Assembly (NCBI RefSeq): GCF_015667795.1
Contig: NZ_JADPEL010000020.1
Span: forward strand, 1 to 60,244
Length of the DNA: 60,244 bases
Source: Clostridium sp. D53t1_180928_C8
GTDB taxonomy: Bacteria; Bacillota; Clostridia; Clostridiales; Clostridiaceae
Reading direction: 5' to 3'
Shown piece by piece: positions 43,830 through 52,890 of this stretch; position 1 is the first letter of the stretch; every line of letters starts with the position of its first letter. A model generated the notes under the pieces. It worked only from the letters and a program-made list of their open reading frames with translations, was not told the origin of the DNA and ran no database searches. The translations under genes were made by a program, and so were the position numbers.

Positions 43830-45170
43830 TTATTTATTTGACTTATTATATTTTTCTAATGCACTATTAATGGTTTTTGCCATATTTTCTACAGCAACTT
43901 CCGATGTTATTTCACTATTTAATACTTTTTCAATATTTTCTTCTATTGCTGCTCTAGCCTCTGGGAATACACCTAAAACTGCTCCTGAATTATTATTATC
44001 TTCTCTTAATTGTTCTATTGCAGTCTTAAATTGTGGATTTGAATCTAAATATTCAACCATTTCAGGTAACTCATACGCTTCTGTTGAAACTGAGAAATAT
44101 CCTGTTGCTTGAGCCCATTTAACTTGTGATTCAGCTGATACCATAAACTTAATAAATTCAAAAGCTGCATCCTCTCTCTCTTCATCATCTTTATCCATTA
44201 TCCATAAAGATGCTCCACCAACAGACACTCCCCCTTTATCTCCCTCTAAAACTGCCGGGAAATATGCTGTTCCTAGTTCAAAGCTATCACCAATTTTACT
44301 CTTTAAATCTCCTAAATTAGCAGTTGAAGCAACCATCATGGCTACGCTTCCTGATGAAAAAGCATCTAATGTATTTTGACCATCTCTACCAAAGTTACCA
44401 ATAACACCAGAGTCTACAAGTGACTTCCATCCCTCAATGATATTTAATGCTCCATTATTAGAATCAAAAACTACCTCTGTAGCATCTCCCGCTCTTCCAT
44501 TCCCTTCATTAGCATAATCTAATCCTTGCTTAATTAAGAATTGTTCAAAAAACCATCCATATATTTGCATTGAATATCCGTATCTTGTTATTTGATTTCC
44601 ATTTTTTATAGCCAATCTATTAGCTACTTCAATTATTTCATTAAAATTTGTTGGCAGATCATTTTCTGTTAAGCCAGCTTCTGTTAATGCTGTTTTGTTA
44701 TAAAATAAAATTGGTGTTGAACTATTAAATGGCATTGAATATAACTTTCCATCTATAGTATAATAATCAGCTATGTTTTCCTCTAATTTTGATATATCAT
44801 AATCATTTTTATCAATTATATCTTGCATTGGAACAGCATATTCACTATCTATCATCCATTTAGTTCCTATATCATATAACTGCATGACATCTGGTCCTGA
44901 ATTACTTAATGCTGAACTCTTAAGTTTATTAATTGAATCATCATATGATCCCTGATATTCAGCTACTACTTTAACTTCTTCTTGTGAATTATTAAATTCT
45001 TCTACCAATGAATTTATTGCTTCTCCACCTTTTCCTCCCATAGAATGCCAGAATGTAATTTCTGTACTTTCAGTTGTTTTATTAGAACCTACTTGTGTAC
45101 TTGAACATCCCGTTAATGCTGTAATTCCTAAAATTGTTGTTAATGTTAATGCTATTATTCTTCTTTTCAT
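43830..45170 (-). CDS. ugpB: ABC transporter substrate-binding lipoprotein, UgpB-like
   Basis: 446 residues. Lipoprotein signal with lipobox ALTGC (Cys at 22), then a family 1 solute-binding fold starting ITFWHSMGGKGGEAINSLVEEFN. YSMPFNSSTPILFYNKTALTEAG near 143 and the W-rich YGYSMQIYGWFFEQFL near 200 match the glycerol-3-phosphate binding protein UgpB more than maltose or oligosaccharide binders. Context with a glycerophosphodiesterase supports this. Ligand not proven. Confidence 0.85.
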   Translation of the reverse strand: MKRRIIALTLTTILGITALTGCSSTQVGSNKTTESTEITFWHSMGGKGGEAINSLVEEFNNSQEEVKVVAEYQGSYDDSINKLKSSALSNSGPDVMQLYDIGTKWMIDSEYAVPMQDIIDKNDYDISKLEENIADYYTIDGKLYSMPFNSSTPILFYNKTALTEAGLTENDLPTNFNEIIEVANRLAIKNGNQITRYGYSMQIYGWFFEQFLIKQGLDYANEGNGRAGDATEVVFDSNNGALNIIEGWKSLVDSGVIGNFGRDGQNTLDAFSSGSVAMMVASTANLGDLKSKIGDSFELGTAYFPAVLEGDKGGVSVGGASLWIMDKDDEEREDAAFEFIKFMVSAESQVKWAQATGYFSVSTEAYELPEMVEYLDSNPQFKTAIEQLREDNNNSGAVLGVFPEARAAIEENIEKVLNSEITSEVAVENMAKTINSALEKYNKSNK

Positions 45171-45217
45171 ATTTACCCCTCTAATTTCATTTATATTTTA
45201 TATTTTTGTATTTTAAA

Positions 45218-46042
45218 TTAGCCTTTTACTGCTCCTGCTGTCATACCCTTTACTAGTTGTTTTTGCCCTAAAATAAATACAATTACTGATGGTATTAATA
45301 TTAAAATTGCACCAGCTAAAACTACACCATAGCTGCTTCCCTCAGAATATTGAAGCATACTTATTCCTATTTGAACTGTTCTATTATTTCCATTATTTAT
45401 AGTTAATAATGGCCATAAATATTGATTCCATGTATTAATAAATACATATATAGATAAGGATGCAATTGCTGGTTTTGATATAGGTATTAAAATTCTAAAT
45501 AGAAACTTTAAATTTCCACAACCATCAATTTTAGCAGCCTCTCTTATTTCTTTTGGTATTGTTAAGTAAAATTGTCTCATTAAAAATATTCCCATAGCCG
45601 ATGTTAAAAATGGTACTATAAGAACCTTTAAGCTATTGTTCCATCCCCATGAACTTACAGTTAAAAAATTTGATATAACCGTAGTTTCTGCAGGTATCAT
45701 CATTGTTGATAAAACCATTAAGAACAATAAGTTTTTTCCTTTAAAATCATAAAATGCAAATGCATAAGAAGCTAAACTTGCTGTTATAACTTGTCCTACA
45801 GTTACCGCTAATGAAACAACAAAGCTATTTGCTATAAACTTTAAAAGTGGTACTGTATTTAAAGCTGTTTTAAAATTATCTAAAGTAGGCATACTTGGTA
45901 TAATTTTATGTGGATATTGAGTCATTTCAGCTGGACTCATAAAGCTTAAACTTAATGCATATAAAAGTGGAAAAACAATAACTACGCCTGTAATTACACT
46001 TACTATAGTTAATATAAATTTTTTTCTTTTTCTTTTATTCAT
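45218..46042 (-). CDS. ugpE: ABC sugar-phosphate permease, UgpE-like
   Basis: 274 residues, six membrane helices. The EAA loop that docks on the ATPase reads PKEIREAAKIDGCGNLKFLFRILIPISKP near 185-210. N-terminal cluster NKRKRKKF before the first helix is typical of the MalG/UgpE class. It starts one base before the stop of the upstream permease, so the pair is translationally coupled. Confidence 0.88.
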   Translation of the reverse strand: MNKRKRKKFILTIVSVITGVVIVFPLLYALSLSFMSPAEMTQYPHKIIPSMPTLDNFKTALNTVPLLKFIANSFVVSLAVTVGQVITASLASYAFAFYDFKGKNLLFLMVLSTMMIPAETTVISNFLTVSSWGWNNSLKVLIVPFLTSAMGIFLMRQFYLTIPKEIREAAKIDGCGNLKFLFRILIPISKPAIASLSIYVFINTWNQYLWPLLTINNGNNRTVQIGISMLQYSEGSSYGVVLAGAILILIPSVIVFILGQKQLVKGMTAGAVKG

Positions 46043-46968
46043 TATTGGTAATGTACCCCTTTCTTTTCAAACTTAAATTGTAATAATGTTACTATCATCA
46101 TGATTACAAATAATATAAGTGCTTGAGCACATGCCATTTCAAATCTTCCATTAAAAAACGCTTCTCTGTAAATAGAATGAACTAGTACATTTGTTGAATC
46201 TCCTGGACCACCTTGAGTTAATAATTTAATTTGCCCAAAGGCTTGGAAAGCATTTATTAAATTCATAAATATAACTAAAAACATTTGTGGTGATACCATT
46301 GGAATAATTATATTTTTAACTTTAGTTAAATAACTTGCTCCATCTATTGATGCACTTTCCATAAGCTCACTTGGTATATTTCTTAATCCAGTTAGTAAGA
46401 ATATAAAGTTCAATCCTATATTTAGCCAAACAGTCACCATTGCAACTGATACTAATGCAAATCTTGAGTCTGTCAGCCATCCAATTTGTACCCCTAATAC
46501 ATAGTTAAGTATTCCATTTGTAGGATGAAATATCATTGTCCATATTACAGCTGCTGGTGCAGATGCTATAGCCATTGGTAATGAAAACATTAGTTCAAAA
46601 ATCCTATTTCCCCTTAATTTATTGTTAGCTAATAAAGCTAATAAAAAGCCAATAAGTACAGATGGTACTGCAACCATAGCTACAAATTTTAAACTTACAA
46701 TTATAGAATTATAGAAATTTGGCGAGCTTAAAATCTCTTTAAAATTTTCTAACCCAACAAACTCATTAATTTCTCCTCTTATATTAGTAGTACACATACT
46801 CATTATTATTGTTTTTACAAAAGGATAAAATACAAATAGACCAAATATAACAAATGCAGGTATTAAGTAGAAATATGGTTCCATTTCTCCTTTAGTTATT
46901 TTTCTTCTTTTTACTAATATAGCTTTATTAGATTTTATATTATTTATTTCTAGATATTGCTCTGTCAT
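46042..46968 (-). CDS. ugpA: ABC sugar-phosphate permease, UgpA-like
   Basis: 308 residues. N-terminal cytosolic extension of about 30 residues, then six helices; EAA loop PSELMESASIDGASYLTKVKNIIIPMVSP near 210-238. MalF/UgpA class. First gene of the operon: permease, permease, binding protein, HAD phosphatase, glycerophosphodiesterase. A perfect 18-bp inverted repeat lies about 70-120 bases upstream. No ATPase gene (ugpC) is present here. Confidence 0.88.
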   Translation of the reverse strand: MTEQYLEINNIKSNKAILVKRRKITKGEMEPYFYLIPAFVIFGLFVFYPFVKTIIMSMCTTNIRGEINEFVGLENFKEILSSPNFYNSIIVSLKFVAMVAVPSVLIGFLLALLANNKLRGNRIFELMFSLPMAIASAPAAVIWTMIFHPTNGILNYVLGVQIGWLTDSRFALVSVAMVTVWLNIGLNFIFLLTGLRNIPSELMESASIDGASYLTKVKNIIIPMVSPQMFLVIFMNLINAFQAFGQIKLLTQGGPGDSTNVLVHSIYREAFFNGRFEMACAQALILFVIMMIVTLLQFKFEKKGVHYQ

Positions 46969-47036
46969 TTTAATCCTCCTTAACTTCTCTTCCTCATATA
47001 GGTTACCTTACCTATATTAAGAAAATATTAGAGGCT

Positions 47037-47085
47037 AGTTAACTTATTTTAACAGCTCATTTGCTTTTGTTAAAATAAGTTAACT
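47037..47085. promoter_or_regulatory. perfect 18-bp inverted repeat upstream of ugp-like operon
   Basis: AGTTAACTTATTTTAACA (47037-47054) and TGTTAAAATAAGTTAACT (47068-47085) are exact complements with a 13-base spacer. There is no T-run on the side of the operon, so it is not a normal terminator. Possible operator of an unlinked regulator, or 5'-leader stem. Confidence 0.55.
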
Positions 47086-47093
47086 TTAATAAT

Positions 47094-47136
47094 AAAAAAA
47101 ATTGCCATATCAAAATTTTGATATAGCAATTTTTTT
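47094..47136 (-). terminator. terminator of HAD phosphatase gene
   Basis: ATTGCCATATCAAAA and TTTTGATATAGCAAT form a near-perfect stem (47101-47130) extended by A and T runs. On the minus strand a T-run follows. Confidence 0.85.
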
Positions 47137-47165
47137 ATTAATCTAATTTATTTAATTATATACTA

Positions 47166-47795
47166 TTATAAATTTAATACCTTCAAAATATCTTTTGGCG
47201 TATTTAAATAATGATCGGCTTTTATACCATCAAGATCAGTCGCTCCCCATACAGCTAACCCAAAATCCATTCCTGCTGCCTTAGTAGATTTGTAATCTGC
47301 AACAGTATCTCCAACATACATTGCATCCTTAGGCTCTATATTTAATATTTCTATAGCCTTAAGTAATGGTTCTGGATGTGGCTTATGATTTTCTGTATCT
47401 TCTGCTAAAATTACGCTTTTCATATAACTTTGAAGACCTGTTTTCAAAAAATCTATTTCATATTGAGACTTCATTTTAGAGCTAGCTATCCCACAAAGTA
47501 TTCCATTTTCATCTAACCCTTTTATAACCTCATCAAAACCTTCATATAGCTTTGCCCCATCTTCATATTCGTTAACATATTTAACCCATTTACTATAAGA
47601 AGCTTCAATATCTTTAAATCCTAGCATTTTTAATGTTGTCTTTCCTGCATAAGCTCTGTACTTTAGTAAATCTTCGTACTTAATATCAATTGATAGCTCT
47701 TCTTTAATTAATCTTTGTAATGGTATCATATTCATTTTTTCTGTATCTAACATAGTTCCATCTAAATCAAATATTATACACTTGTATTTTTTCAT
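47166..47795 (-). CDS. HAD phosphatase, beta-phosphoglucomutase-like
   Basis: 209 residues. HAD subfamily IA with the helical cap: IIFDLDGTMLDTEKMN (nucleophile and acid DLD) at 7-22, GIASSKMKSQYE (motif II Ser) near 105, EDTENHKPHPEPLLKAIEIL (motif III Lys) near 135, and MYVGDTVADYKSTKAAGM (motif IV) near 160. Related to phosphoglycolate phosphatase and beta-phosphoglucomutase; substrate unknown. Monocistronic with its own terminator. Ribosome binding site GGGAG. Confidence 0.9.
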   Translation of the reverse strand: MKKYKCIIFDLDGTMLDTEKMNMIPLQRLIKEELSIDIKYEDLLKYRAYAGKTTLKMLGFKDIEASYSKWVKYVNEYEDGAKLYEGFDEVIKGLDENGILCGIASSKMKSQYEIDFLKTGLQSYMKSVILAEDTENHKPHPEPLLKAIEILNIEPKDAMYVGDTVADYKSTKAAGMDFGLAVWGATDLDGIKADHYLNTPKDILKVLNL

Positions 47796-47929
47796 CTCTT
47801 CTTCTCCCGTAACTCCCCATTTATATTGACTTCATATAATATATTAAAAGTCTACGATAAAAGTATCCTACATAATGAAAATAATTTCAATAATAAAAAT
47901 ATATAATTAATTAAATTTTATTATTTATT

Positions 47930-49903
47930 CTATCTAACAATCTTCTTTGCACCATTGTATGTTGCCATAAAGTATCCTCCATAAACTATTACTAGCAATA
48001 ATAATGTAATTAATATATACTTCATCATACTTCCATCACCAACTATAGAAACTACTCCTTGTGCAAATTTTAATCCAACTATAGAGTGAACTAACGCAAT
48101 ACTTAAAGGCATCATAAAGTATATTCCTATTTGAGTTAATAGTGATTTATTTATTATTTTTTCATCTACTCCAACCTTTTTTAATAATTCATATCTATAC
48201 GTATTATCTGCTGATTCACATAGTTGTTGAAGTGCAAGTACTGCAGCTGATGTTATTAAAAATATAATTCCCATATATATAGCCAAATAAGACACCATAG
48301 CACCAAGACCTGCTGTTGTTGCTTCTACAGTTTCTTTATTTATATAATATACTTGATATCCATTTTTATCATTCTTACTTTTTATTATATCTTGCATACC
48401 TATTTCTGATAATGATTTATCGTCTTTATAATTTACATTTAAATAGGTATTAACAGTTGGTAATTCATTTACTAAATCATCATTAACCACAAATGTACAT
48501 ATATTACTTTTCATAGTTGAGTCATAGCTAGTTATATTAAGAACCTTAATATCTGCTGGAATTAATTCTTTTCTATTTATATTTATTTTAGTTTTATCAT
48601 TTATTGATTCTTGAATAATTTTTTGCATATCACTTATATCCGTAAAAGTTAAATATTCATTTTCCTTTAATGATACCTGCTCTTTTCCTAATAATCTTAA
48701 TATATTATTAAAATCAGTAAGACTAATTGCCATAATATCTGCATCAGTAAAAATTGGATAATAACTGCTTCCCTTTTCAATTCCATCTGCAGTTAAAAAT
48801 TTGCTATAAGGAACTTCACTATCATAGTTTGTATATTGTGCATAATCAGCAATACTATCTATACTACTCTTTCCTAATGAATCAATTAAACTATCACCAT
48901 TCAAATTCCATATAGTTGCATCAAATTGAGTTAAATCTGCTACATCCTTATTTAACCCTCTACTAATTCCAAGGCCGCTTGAAAAAGTACATATTGCAAC
49001 AAATAACATTAAACAAATAAATGACATTGAAATAAAAGCGGTGTTTATCTTACTATTAATTTGTCTTAGAATAAACATATTTAAATCTTTTAAGTAAAAC
49101 TTCTTATTACTTTGAATAACTTTAAGTAAAAACCCTGATAATGAAAAGAAAAATAAAATTGTTCCTACTGATCCCAATAATACTGGAATACCTATAGCTG
49201 ATGGGCTTATTATTGCTATTCCATTTTTTATAACTAAATAATATGCCATACTTATCATTGCTATACTAATTAAAAATACTACAACTGAAACCCAAATATT
49301 TTTTACTTTTAACTTTTCATTTTTCTTTGCAGATGTTAATAAATCTATTAACTTAATCTTCCTTATAGTAAATGAATTAAATATTAAAACTACTAAATAT
49401 ATTAATCCAAAACACATAACAGTCTTAACAAATGCTAATTTAGAAAACACAAATGTAAAATTTACTAGCTTCACTTTAAATAAATTAGCTGTAAATATTG
49501 ATAATCCCTGAGAAAGTATAGTTCCTATTCCTATTCCAACAGCTAAAGAAATTAAACCAATTAATATTGTTTCTATAAATATTATTCTTGAAAGTTGTTT
49601 ATTTTCCATACCTAATGTCATGTAAATACCAAATTCCTTTTTTCTTCTTTTTATCAAGTAATTATTAGCATAAACTATTAAAAATCCTAAAATAAAAGAA
49701 ATAAATACTGATGCTACAGACATAAATACATCTATTATTTGAAATGCTCCAGCTTGAATTTCACTTAAATCCATCATCACTTTTTGAGATTCTATAGAAT
49801 TAAAAGTATAGAAAATACAGATACCAAATACTAATGTTAAAAAATAAATCGTATAATCCTTAATACTCTTATTCAAATTTTTACTAGCTAATTTAAAATA
49901 CAT
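47930..49903 (-). CDS. Bce-type ABC transporter permease
   Basis: 657 residues. FtsX-like permease in the BceB arrangement: about ten membrane helices, with the large extracytoplasmic domain (about 315-510) inserted between helices 7 and 8, starting after FSSGLGISRGLNKDV. Members pair with an ATPase and a two-component system to sense and remove cell-wall-active peptides such as bacitracin. I chose the ATG at 49903 (MYFKLASKN): GGAGGTGACC lies upstream, and it overlaps the ATPase stop by 11 bases; a longer frame to 49939 lacks support. Confidence 0.9.
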   Translation of the reverse strand: MYFKLASKNLNKSIKDYTIYFLTLVFGICIFYTFNSIESQKVMMDLSEIQAGAFQIIDVFMSVASVFISFILGFLIVYANNYLIKRRKKEFGIYMTLGMENKQLSRIIFIETILIGLISLAVGIGIGTILSQGLSIFTANLFKVKLVNFTFVFSKLAFVKTVMCFGLIYLVVLIFNSFTIRKIKLIDLLTSAKKNEKLKVKNIWVSVVVFLISIAMISMAYYLVIKNGIAIISPSAIGIPVLLGSVGTILFFFSLSGFLLKVIQSNKKFYLKDLNMFILRQINSKINTAFISMSFICLMLFVAICTFSSGLGISRGLNKDVADLTQFDATIWNLNGDSLIDSLGKSSIDSIADYAQYTNYDSEVPYSKFLTADGIEKGSSYYPIFTDADIMAISLTDFNNILRLLGKEQVSLKENEYLTFTDISDMQKIIQESINDKTKININRKELIPADIKVLNITSYDSTMKSNICTFVVNDDLVNELPTVNTYLNVNYKDDKSLSEIGMQDIIKSKNDKNGYQVYYINKETVEATTAGLGAMVSYLAIYMGIIFLITSAAVLALQQLCESADNTYRYELLKKVGVDEKIINKSLLTQIGIYFMMPLSIALVHSIVGLKFAQGVVSIVGDGSMMKYILITLLLLVIVYGGYFMATYNGAKKIVR

Positions 49904-50663
49904 CTCTTTGGTCACCTCCAAGAAGAGTGACAACCTCAATTATCTTATTAAAGAAATCCTTTCTGCTATCATTTCCTCTAACTAATTCATTAAAAATCTT
50001 TCCATCTTTTATAAATAAAATTCTACTTGCATAACTAGCTGTAAATGCATCATGAGTTACCATCATAATAGTTGCATTAAGCTGACTATTTAAGTGCTCT
50101 AAACTCTCTAAAAGCATTTTAGCCGATTTGGAGTCTAAAGCACCTGTTGGTTCATCAGCTAATATTAATGATGGCTTTGTTATTATTGCCCTAGCACAAG
50201 CTACTCTTTGCTTTTGTCCTCCTGATACTTCATAAGGATATTTATTTAATATTTCCCCTATTCCTAATTTATTTGCTACCTCTCTAACTCGTGTATCGAT
50301 ATCCTTATGATTAACTCTTGAAATAGTTAATGCCAATGCAATATTTTCATAACATGTTAATGTGTCTAAAAGGTTAAAATCTTGAAATATAAATCCAAGT
50401 TCTTCTCTTCTAAACTTCGCAATTTTTTTAGAGTTTAATTTTGTAATATCATTATTATTTATATAAATATGTCCACTACTTACTTTATCTATTGTTGAAA
50501 TACAATTTAATAATGTAGTTTTACCGCTACCTGAAGCTCCCATTACTCCAATGAATTCTCCCTCTTCTACTGTAAAACTAATATTATTAATTGCCTTTGT
50601 TATATTACTCTTACTTCCATAATATTTTTCTATATTACTTACTCTTAAAACTTCATTTTTCAT
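49893..50663 (-). CDS. Bce-type ABC transporter ATPase
   Basis: 256 residues. Walker A GASGSGKTTLL near 40, Q-loop FIFQDFNLLDTL, signature VSGGQKQRVACARA near 145, Walker B LILADEPTGALD near 165, H-loop MVTHD. LolD/MacB/BceA class, fitting its FtsX-like permease partner. ATG 50663 is the start: the in-frame TTG at 50675 is part of the GGAGGT ribosome binding site itself. First gene of the transporter pair. Confidence 0.93.
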   Translation of the reverse strand: MKNEVLRVSNIEKYYGSKSNITKAINNISFTVEEGEFIGVMGASGSGKTTLLNCISTIDKVSSGHIYINNNDITKLNSKKIAKFRREELGFIFQDFNLLDTLTCYENIALALTISRVNHKDIDTRVREVANKLGIGEILNKYPYEVSGGQKQRVACARAIITKPSLILADEPTGALDSKSAKMLLESLEHLNSQLNATIMMVTHDAFTASYASRILFIKDGKIFNELVRGNDSRKDFFNKIIEVVTLLGGDQRDVF

Positions 50664-50772
50664 ATTTACCTCCAAATTTTAATTTATCTTTATATATCTA
50701 AATATATCCTTGCTATATCTTAATTCTATATTTATAATAACTCCCTATCCATAGAACTATATAACAGAAACC

Positions 50773-50801
50773 TTACATTTTTGTTATATTAATTGTATAA
50801 T
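50773..50801 (+). promoter_or_regulatory. sigma-A-type promoter of DUF2871 gene
   Basis: -35 TTACAT (50773-50778), 17-base spacer, -10 TATAAT (50796-50801), about 42 bases before the ATG. Confidence 0.65.
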
Positions 50802-50843
50802 TGTTATTAAAGGATAATAATTTTCTATTAAGAGGTGAAATAT

Positions 50844-51245
50844 ATGAAAAAACTATTTAACTTATCATTTTTCTATCTAATTTTAGGACTAGCATTAGGT
50901 GTATTTTTTAGAGAATTTACTAAACTTAATGATTTTACTGACATTACAACATTAAGTGTAGCTCATACACATACTTTAGTTTTAGGATTTATTTTTTTCC
51001 TAATTCTAATTATTTTAGAAAAACTATTTAATATTTCAAATGTTAAATACTTTATTGGTTGGCTTATAACTTATAATATTGGTTTACTATCTTTAATTTC
51101 TACTTTAGTTGCACGTGGAATATTAGAAGTGCTAAATAAATATTTTATAGGTCTTCCTCATATTGCAGGAACTGCACATGCCATTTTAGGGGTATCTCTT
51201 ATTTGGTTTATGATAATATTAAAAAAGTCAATTTTTACTAAATAA
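50844..51245 (+). CDS. DUF2871 membrane protein
   Basis: 133 residues, four membrane helices: LSFFYLILGLALGVFFREF, LSVAHTHTLVLGFIFFLILIIL, a helix near 75-95 and a last one containing HIAGTAHAILGVSLIWFMII. The conserved histidines (HTHT, H in IAGTAH) inside membrane helices are typical of DUF2871 and suggest haem or metal binding as in related oxidase-subunit-like folds (inference). Function unknown. It is on the plus strand, between the Bce transporter genes and the acetyltransferase/kinase genes, with its own promoter. ATG 50844 is used; GTG at 50835 overlaps the AGAGGTG ribosome binding site. Confidence 0.85.
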   Translation: MKKLFNLSFFYLILGLALGVFFREFTKLNDFTDITTLSVAHTHTLVLGFIFFLILIILEKLFNISNVKYFIGWLITYNIGLLSLISTLVARGILEVLNKYFIGLPHIAGTAHAILGVSLIWFMIILKKSIFTK

Positions 51246-51255
51246 ATAAAAAAAA

Positions 51256-51300
51256 TAGTTAACCCATAACAACTAATAATTATTTGTTATGGGTTAATTT
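51256..51300. terminator. bidirectional terminator
   Basis: TTAACCCATAACAA (51259-51272) pairs with TTGTTATGGGTTAA (51284-51297), between convergent genes. Confidence 0.85.
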
Positions 51301-51311
51301 ATCTTTAGACT

Positions 51312-51857
51312 TTATGCTTTTTTTAAATATTCTTCCCTTGAAATATTGTAGTATAATTCATTAACTTTCCTATTATTTAATAATGTTAGTTCTCTATTCT
51401 TTTCAAATTTAAAATTAAACCCACACTTTTCAATTACTCTTCTAGATTTAGAATTGAAATCAAAATGACCACACCAAACTAAATCTAGGTTTAATTCTTC
51501 AAATCCAAATTTTATTAACCCTTTAACAGCTTCTGGAATATACTCATTTCCCCAATATTTTGGATTTAAAACATATCCTATTTCTCTTACATTATTTCCT
51601 TGCATATTTTTATCAATTTTCTTATAATGTAGTCCAACTCCACCAATTACTTTATTTTCTTTTTTTAGAACTACTGCATACTCCTCATCTCCAGCTATAA
51701 ACATATCAACTATTGCTTTACTATCTTCTATAGATTTATGTACAGGCCATCCTGCATTAGGCCCTACTCTATCATCACTAGCATAATCATACATATCTAA
51801 ATAATCATCTTTACACCATTTTCTTAATATCAATCTTTTTGTTTCAATAGTTTTCAT
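51312..51857 (-). CDS. GNAT acetyltransferase, RimJ/RimL type
   Basis: 181 residues. N-terminal TKRLILRKWCKDDYLDMYDYASD is the usual start of RimJ/RimL-like enzymes; the acetyl-CoA site region is IGYVLNPKYWGNEYIPEAVKGLIKFGFEEL near 100-130, followed by SRRVIEKCGFNFKF. It transfers acetyl groups to amino groups of proteins, antibiotics or other small molecules; the substrate is unknown. It starts 22 bases after the sensor kinase stop and is likely co-transcribed with it, so it may belong to the same stress response. Confidence 0.88.
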   Translation of the reverse strand: MKTIETKRLILRKWCKDDYLDMYDYASDDRVGPNAGWPVHKSIEDSKAIVDMFIAGDEEYAVVLKKENKVIGGVGLHYKKIDKNMQGNNVREIGYVLNPKYWGNEYIPEAVKGLIKFGFEELNLDLVWCGHFDFNSKSRRVIEKCGFNFKFEKNRELTLLNNRKVNELYYNISREEYLKKA

Positions 51858-51879
51858 AAACCTCTTCCCCCTTTTAATA

Positions 51880-52890
51880 TTAAAATTTCATCATATCATT
51901 TATAGGAAATAATATAGAAACTTCTGTACCGTAATTTTCTTTCGATTTTATATTTATTCCTAGTCCTAATTTTTCACAAAGATTTTTACATAAATATAAT
52001 CCAATACCAGTTGACTTTCCAAATTTTCTTCCATTTTCACCTGTATATCCCTTTTCAAAAGCTTTAACTACACATTTTTCATCCATTCCAATTCCATTAT
52101 CACAAACTTTTAAAAGAATATCATTTCCTATAATTTCACTATATATTTTTAAAATACTTTCTTTTTTATCCATGTATTTAATACTATTACTTATAATTTG
52201 TCCTAGAATAAATTCAATCCACTTACTATCACAATAAACCCTTTTATCAATATCTTTTATATCAACCTTAATTTGTTTTTCTATTAAAACATTAGCATTT
52301 TTTCTTATAACAGAATTAATGCATTGATTCAATTTAATCTCCTTAATTATATAATCCTTTTCTATATTACTACTTCTAGCATAAAATAAAACCTGTTCTA
52401 TATAATCTTCAACCTTTGTTATCTCCTCATTAATACTATTAGTAACTTCATTTTCATTATTTTCTATAAGCAACTTACATGTTGCTATAGGAGTTTTTAT
52501 TTCATGGACCCAAAGTTCAATATACTCCTTATAATCCTTGCTATTCATTATAGCTTCACTAATATCATCCTTCATTGATTTTGTTGCTTGTTCTATAATT
52601 TCATATAAAATTTTACCTTCTATAAACTCACTTTCTTCAGTAACATCAGCTATAAAATATTTTTTATCTAATGACTTTGTTCTATCTAATAAAATTTTAT
52701 AATATTTATTTTTATTAAAATAATCATAAATAAAAAAAGCTATTGCTGATAAAAAATTTAATATACATATTAAAATTATTCCATATGAATATAGCCCTAG
52801 TCCATTTAGTAGATAACCTGTAATGATTAATACTAATATGTTTATCATTATAAATATAGCTTTTTCTTTAAAGTATTCTATAAAACTCAT
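51880..52890 (-). CDS. Bce-type intramembrane-sensing histidine kinase
   Basis: 336 residues. Two N-terminal helices (about 11-28 and 36-56) separated by a very short loop, so there is no extracellular sensor domain: the hallmark of BceS-like kinases that sense through their ABC transporter. Phosphoacceptor H in ELWVHEIKTPIA near 128, N box QIISNSIKYM near 232, G boxes DNGIGMDEK and GKSTGIGLYLCK. It overlaps the regulator stop by four bases (ATGA type). Confidence 0.93.
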   Translation of the reverse strand: MSFIEYFKEKAIFIMINILVLIITGYLLNGLGLYSYGIILICILNFLSAIAFFIYDYFNKNKYYKILLDRTKSLDKKYFIADVTEESEFIEGKILYEIIEQATKSMKDDISEAIMNSKDYKEYIELWVHEIKTPIATCKLLIENNENEVTNSINEEITKVEDYIEQVLFYARSSNIEKDYIIKEIKLNQCINSVIRKNANVLIEKQIKVDIKDIDKRVYCDSKWIEFILGQIISNSIKYMDKKESILKIYSEIIGNDILLKVCDNGIGMDEKCVVKAFEKGYTGENGRKFGKSTGIGLYLCKNLCEKLGLGINIKSKENYGTEVSILFPINDMMKF

